From an uncultured Oscillospiraceae bacterium (lineage in GTDB: Bacteria > Bacillota > Clostridia > Oscillospirales > Ruminococcaceae), in the NCBI GenBank assembly GCA_934486875.1, contig CAKSPU010000048.1, positions 1 to 17,171 on the forward strand: 17,171 bases of DNA, given 5' to 3'. Shown here in pieces: positions 15,525 through 17,171 of this stretch. Every line of letters begins with the position of its first letter. The first letter of the stretch is position 1. Below the pieces are notes generated by a model. That model did not search any database. It was not told the DNA's origin and was given only the letters and a program-made list of their open reading frames with translations. The position numbers were made by a program, and so were the translations under genes.

Positions 15525-15542
15525 AAAGATTATTACAAGATC

Positions 15543-15579
15543 AAATTTTAGCACTCCTGACTAGAGAGTGCTAAAATTT
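15543..15579. promoter_or_regulatory. CIRCE element (HrcA operator)
   Basis: TTAGCACTC (15548-15556), nine bases, GAGTGCTAA (15566-15574) is an exact match to the CIRCE consensus TTAGCACTC-N9-GAGTGCTAA, the operator of the heat-shock repressor HrcA. The palindrome extends five more bases on each side (arms 15543-15556 and 15566-15579). CIRCE normally sits at the start of dnaK or groE operons. Here it lies between the 3' ends of the + strand deacetylase and the - strand ssrA. On the - strand a TG-A-TATAGT extended -10-like hexamer sits just upstream of the palindrome, but I see no good -35 and no - strand gene downstream. Lack of a T-run argues against a terminator. Confidence 0.9.
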
Positions 15580-15643
15580 ACTATATCATCACAATATTAA
15601 CATAAAATTATCACATATGCCGTATATACTATTACTTGTGGAA

Positions 15644-15681
15644 AAGGAAAAGAGCCTGACGGAGTGATATCCGACAGACCC
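15644..15681 (-). terminator. Intrinsic terminator of ssrA
   Basis: On the - strand GGGTCTGTCGG (15681-15671) pairs with CCGTCAGGCTC (15662-15652), allowing a wobble and two mismatches, over an 8-nt loop, followed by TTTTCCTTTTCC. It lies about 54 nt beyond the tmRNA 3' end. A second hairpin nearer the gene (GATACC/GGTATC, 15701-15717) lacks a T-run and may mark 3' processing. Confidence 0.7.
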
Positions 15682-15734
15682 TTTGACACACCTCCGCAAG
15701 ATACCGCAATGGTATCAGGCGGCACGTTTTGAAT

Positions 15735-16086
15735 TGGTGGAGATGACGGGAATCGAACCCGTGTCCGAAAACCGATCCACACAACTTTCTACGAGCGTAG
15801 TCTGTTATTCACATTCCCTCGCATAACCGCAAACAGACACGCACTTATGCTCAGTAGCCTGCAATACATCATACAGACGCAGGCACTTCTGTATGACGTT
15901 CACCACTGATCGGCGCCTGTTCCGAGACCGTGGTACTTCTCAGACAGACGAGCAGCGATTAAGCAGCTGCTAATTCAAAATTATCGTTGTCGTCTAATTT
16001 TAAAACGTGTGCGGGTTATAGAGATCAGCACAGTCCTCTGCTCGCTTATCGTGCTTCAAAGTCCCCGTCGAAACCTTTACATCCCC
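15735..16086 (-). ncRNA. ssrA: Transfer-messenger RNA (tmRNA)
   Basis: About 352 nt. The 5' end GGGGATGTAAAGG (from 16086) and the 3' end CATCTCC-A-CCA (to 15735) form the seven-pair acceptor stem with one G-U. The T-arm carries GGTTCGATTCC inside an ACGGG/CCCGT stem, and CCA is encoded. The 5' part continues GGTTTCGACGGGG, typical of one-piece bacterial tmRNA. It rescues stalled ribosomes with SmpB by adding a degradation tag and freeing the ribosome. It begins 17 nt after the smpB stop, so the two are probably co-transcribed and the RNA then processed. The T-arm alone looks like a tRNA, but the length and tag frame settle it. Confidence 0.96.
15959..15994 (-). other. tmRNA proteolysis-tag reading frame
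   Basis: Inside the tmRNA, on the - strand, GAC GAC AAC GAT AAT TTT GAA TTA GCA GCT GCT TAA encodes DDNDNFELAAA and a stop. The Leu-Ala-Ala-Ala end is the usual protease-recognition form. Which codon is the resume codon (first GAC is most likely) is inferred. Confidence 0.85.
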
Positions 16087-16103
16087 ATAGGCTTGAAGCA
16101 AAA

Positions 16104-16574
16104 TTACCTGTTCTTTTCCTTGATAGCCCTGTCGATATCACGCTTTGCAGCTTCGGCAGCCATAGCGTCACGCTTGTCGTGAAGCTTCTTGCCCTTGCAA
16201 ACGCCGACCTGGACTTTTACCCTTGAACCTTTGAAATAAAGGGAGATAGGGATAAGGGTGAGTCCCTCCTGCTTGACAGTACCGAAAAGCTTGTTTATCT
16301 CCTTTTTGTGAAGCAGAAGCCTCCTGACCCTCATAGGGTCACGGTTAAAGATATTGCCGTGGTCGTAAGGGGATATGTGCATACCCTTTACCCAAAGCTC
16401 TCCGTCCTCAATGGTACACCAGGAATCCTTAAGATTCACGCCACCCTGACGAATGGCTTTGACCTCAGTTCCCACAAGCTCAATTCCCGCTTCGCAGCTT
16501 TCGATTATGAAATAGTCGTGCCGTGCCTTTCGGTTTTCGGCAATGGTCTTGAGACCGTTCTTATCCGCAGGCAT
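16104..16574 (-). CDS. smpB: SsrA-binding protein SmpB
   Basis: 156 residues. SmpB binds the tRNA-like part of tmRNA, stands in for the missing anticodon arm, and places its C-terminal tail in the empty mRNA channel of stalled ribosomes. Family marks: [11 protein letters not shown] (16-26), [47 protein letters not shown] (about 107-118), [25 protein letters not shown] and the basic tail [15 protein letters not shown] chose the ATG at 16574: AAAGGA is 9 nt upstream and the length is normal. The longer frame from 16640 would start inside the -35 box of the promoter, so it cannot be translated from that promoter. ssrA lies directly downstream. Nothing unusual in the protein. Confidence 0.96.
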   Translation of the reverse strand: MPADKNGLKTIAENRKARHDYFIIESCEAGIELVGTEVKAIRQGGVNLKDSWCTIEDGELWVKGMHISPYDHGNIFNRDPMRVRRLLLHKKEINKLFGTVKQEGLTLIPISLYFKGSRVKVQVGVCKGKKLHDKRDAMAAEAAKRDIDRAIKEKNR

Positions 16575-16611
16575 ATAAACACGTCCTTTCCAAACAAATG
16601 CTGCAACAGTT

Positions 16612-16640
16612 ATTATAACATATCCGAGCCTTGATGTCAA
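16612..16640 (-). promoter_or_regulatory. Perfect consensus promoter of smpB-ssrA
   Basis: On the - strand: TTGACA (16640-16635), 17 bp, TATAAT (16617-16612) preceded by TG-T, an extended -10. The start lies near 16605, 31 nt before the smpB ATG. It is presumably strong, as expected for abundant tmRNA. Confidence 0.92.
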
Positions 16641-16644
16641 GGCT
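16627..16644. promoter_or_regulatory. 18-bp perfect palindrome over the smpB -35 box, candidate operator
   Basis: AGCCTTGA-TG-TCAAGGCT (8+2+8) is a perfect inverted repeat containing the whole TTGACA -35 hexamer. It lies upstream of the predicted transcript start, so it acts as DNA rather than RNA for smpB. It also lies about 70 bp before the divergent clpB start. The binding protein is unknown; it does not match the CIRCE or CtsR patterns. Confidence 0.5.
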
Positions 16645-16715
16645 TTTGAGCTTGATTTTTTCGCAAATACCTACAAATTTCGATAGATCACCACATCTGA
16701 AAGGAAGATGATATT

Positions 16716-17171
16716 ATGAATATGCAGAAGCTTACCAAAAAATCCATTGAAGCGATCCAGTCAGCTCAGGACACAGCGATGAACTACGGCAACACCAATG
16801 TTGACCAGCCTCATCTCCTGTATGCCCTTCTGACACAGGAAAACGGACTTATCCCTCAGCTTGTAAAGAAGCTCGGAAAAGACCCGAATGTGGTTTCAGG
16901 CAGTGTTGAGCGCATTATCGGCAAGATACCCAAGGTATCGGGCAGCGGCAGAGATATGAACACTGTTTATATCTCCCAGTCCCTTGACCGTCTGCTGAAC
17001 GCCTCCGAAGCCATTGCAAAGAATATGGGAGACGAGTATGTTTCTGTTGAACATATAATGCTCTCCTACTTTGACAATGCCGACAAGGACATCAAGCAGC
17101 TTTTCACCGATTTTGCCATTGACAAGGACAGCTTTCTCAAAGTTCTTCAGGAGGTAAGAGGAAATCAGCGT
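16716..17171 (+). CDS. clpB: ATP-dependent disaggregase ClpB, N-terminal part (3' truncated by window edge)
   Basis: The first 152 residues of a Hsp100 chaperone that works with DnaK to pull apart protein aggregates in the cytoplasm. What is visible is the Clp N-terminal repeat domain: LTKKSIEAIQSAQDTAMNYG, then NVDQPHLLYALLTQENGLIP, and a second repeat DEYVSVEHIMLSYFDN. The end VRGNQR is the ClpB-style lead-in to the first AAA+ module (ClpC differs here). The ATG at 16716 has AAAGGA 10 nt upstream; an ATG two codons later is possible. It is divergent from smpB. I see no clear promoter hexamers between 16641 and 16700, nor a CtsR box; the nearest CIRCE is about 1.1 kb upstream, beyond ssrA. 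Confidence 0.93.
   Translation, partial: MNMQKLTKKSIEAIQSAQDTAMNYGNTNVDQPHLLYALLTQENGLIPQLVKKLGKDPNVVSGSVERIIGKIPKVSGSGRDMNTVYISQSLDRLLNASEAIAKNMGDEYVSVEHIMLSYFDNADKDIKQLFTDFAIDKDSFLKVLQEVRGNQR

Noticed and set aside
15543..15579. The palindrome as terminator of the deacetylase gene
   Set aside because: No T-run follows on either strand, and the exact CIRCE consensus with a 9-nt spacer is a far better explanation. A secondary terminator role cannot be excluded.
15735..15775. A tRNA gene on the - strand
   Set aside because: Only the acceptor and T-arm half is present; the other half is at 16086 and a tag frame lies between, so it is tmRNA.
15987..16226. A 79-codon open frame on the + strand crossing ssrA and the end of smpB
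   Set aside because: It covers a structural RNA and the antisense of smpB, with no ribosome site.
16575..16640. Longer N-terminus for SmpB from 16640
   Set aside because: That start lies in the -35 hexamer of a perfect promoter and is not in the transcript; the ATG at 16574 gives the normal length.
16641..16700. A clpB promoter
   Set aside because: Candidate -35 hexamers (TTGATG, TTGATT, TTGAGC) have no acceptable -10 at 16-18 bp, so I do not annotate one.

Overview
The window looks like chromosome from a low-to-mid GC Firmicute of the Oscillospiraceae, most likely a Ruminococcus or close relative. The reasons are a domain-permuted GH3 beta-glucosidase of the type known from Ruminococcus albus and Butyrivibrio, the recurrent AAAGGA ribosome binding site, strong TTGAnn-17-TGnTATAAT promoters, a CcpA-type operator and a CIRCE/HrcA operator. 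The species call is inference. I see no insertion sequence, phage gene, CRISPR array or ordinary tRNA. No gene-free stretch exceeds 300 bases.

Layout. (1) 1-2027: the 3' part of ribF (flavokinase/FAD synthetase), then gltX (glutamyl-tRNA synthetase), 21 nt apart on the + strand. (2) 2096-7077: a tightly packed + strand operon of four genes with its own promoter: an ABC ATPase, an ABC-2 permease, a GldG-family auxiliary protein and a DUF4340 protein. This is the Gld-like ABC module, named for gliding motility in Bacteroidota but of unknown role in Clostridia. (3) 7174-7677: a monocistronic 96-residue conserved protein of unknown function. It has a consensus promoter, a roughly 140-nt leader with a long imperfect hairpin, and a clear terminator. 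(4) 7694-12239, - strand: two separately transcribed carbohydrate genes, a lipoprotein sugar-binding protein (ABC importer) and a cytoplasmic permuted GH3 beta-glucosidase. The binding-protein promoter is a perfect consensus overlapped by a full CcpA cre match. (5) 12304-15489, + strand: a two-gene cell-surface glycan operon, divergent from (4). It contains an EpsG-like membrane polymerase fused to an extracytoplasmic FAM3/ILEI-like domain, and a lipoprotein with a degenerate SGNH-like domain followed by a NodB polysaccharide deacetylase domain. (6) 15485-15579: a perfect 20-bp tandem duplication (one mismatch) and a textbook CIRCE element, oddly placed between convergent genes. (7) 15644-16640, - strand: smpB and ssrA (tmRNA), the trans-translation pair, from one consensus promoter covered by an 18-bp palindrome. 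(8) 16716-end, + strand: the start of clpB.

How they fit. The right end groups protein quality control functions (tmRNA, SmpB, ClpB), and the CIRCE site is the signature of the heat-shock repressor HrcA. The centre combines glucoside uptake and hydrolysis with surface polysaccharide synthesis. The best candidates for something little described are the EpsG-FAM3-like fusion with its SGNH/NodB partner, and the displaced CIRCE. All family calls are from reading motifs by eye; no database search was run.
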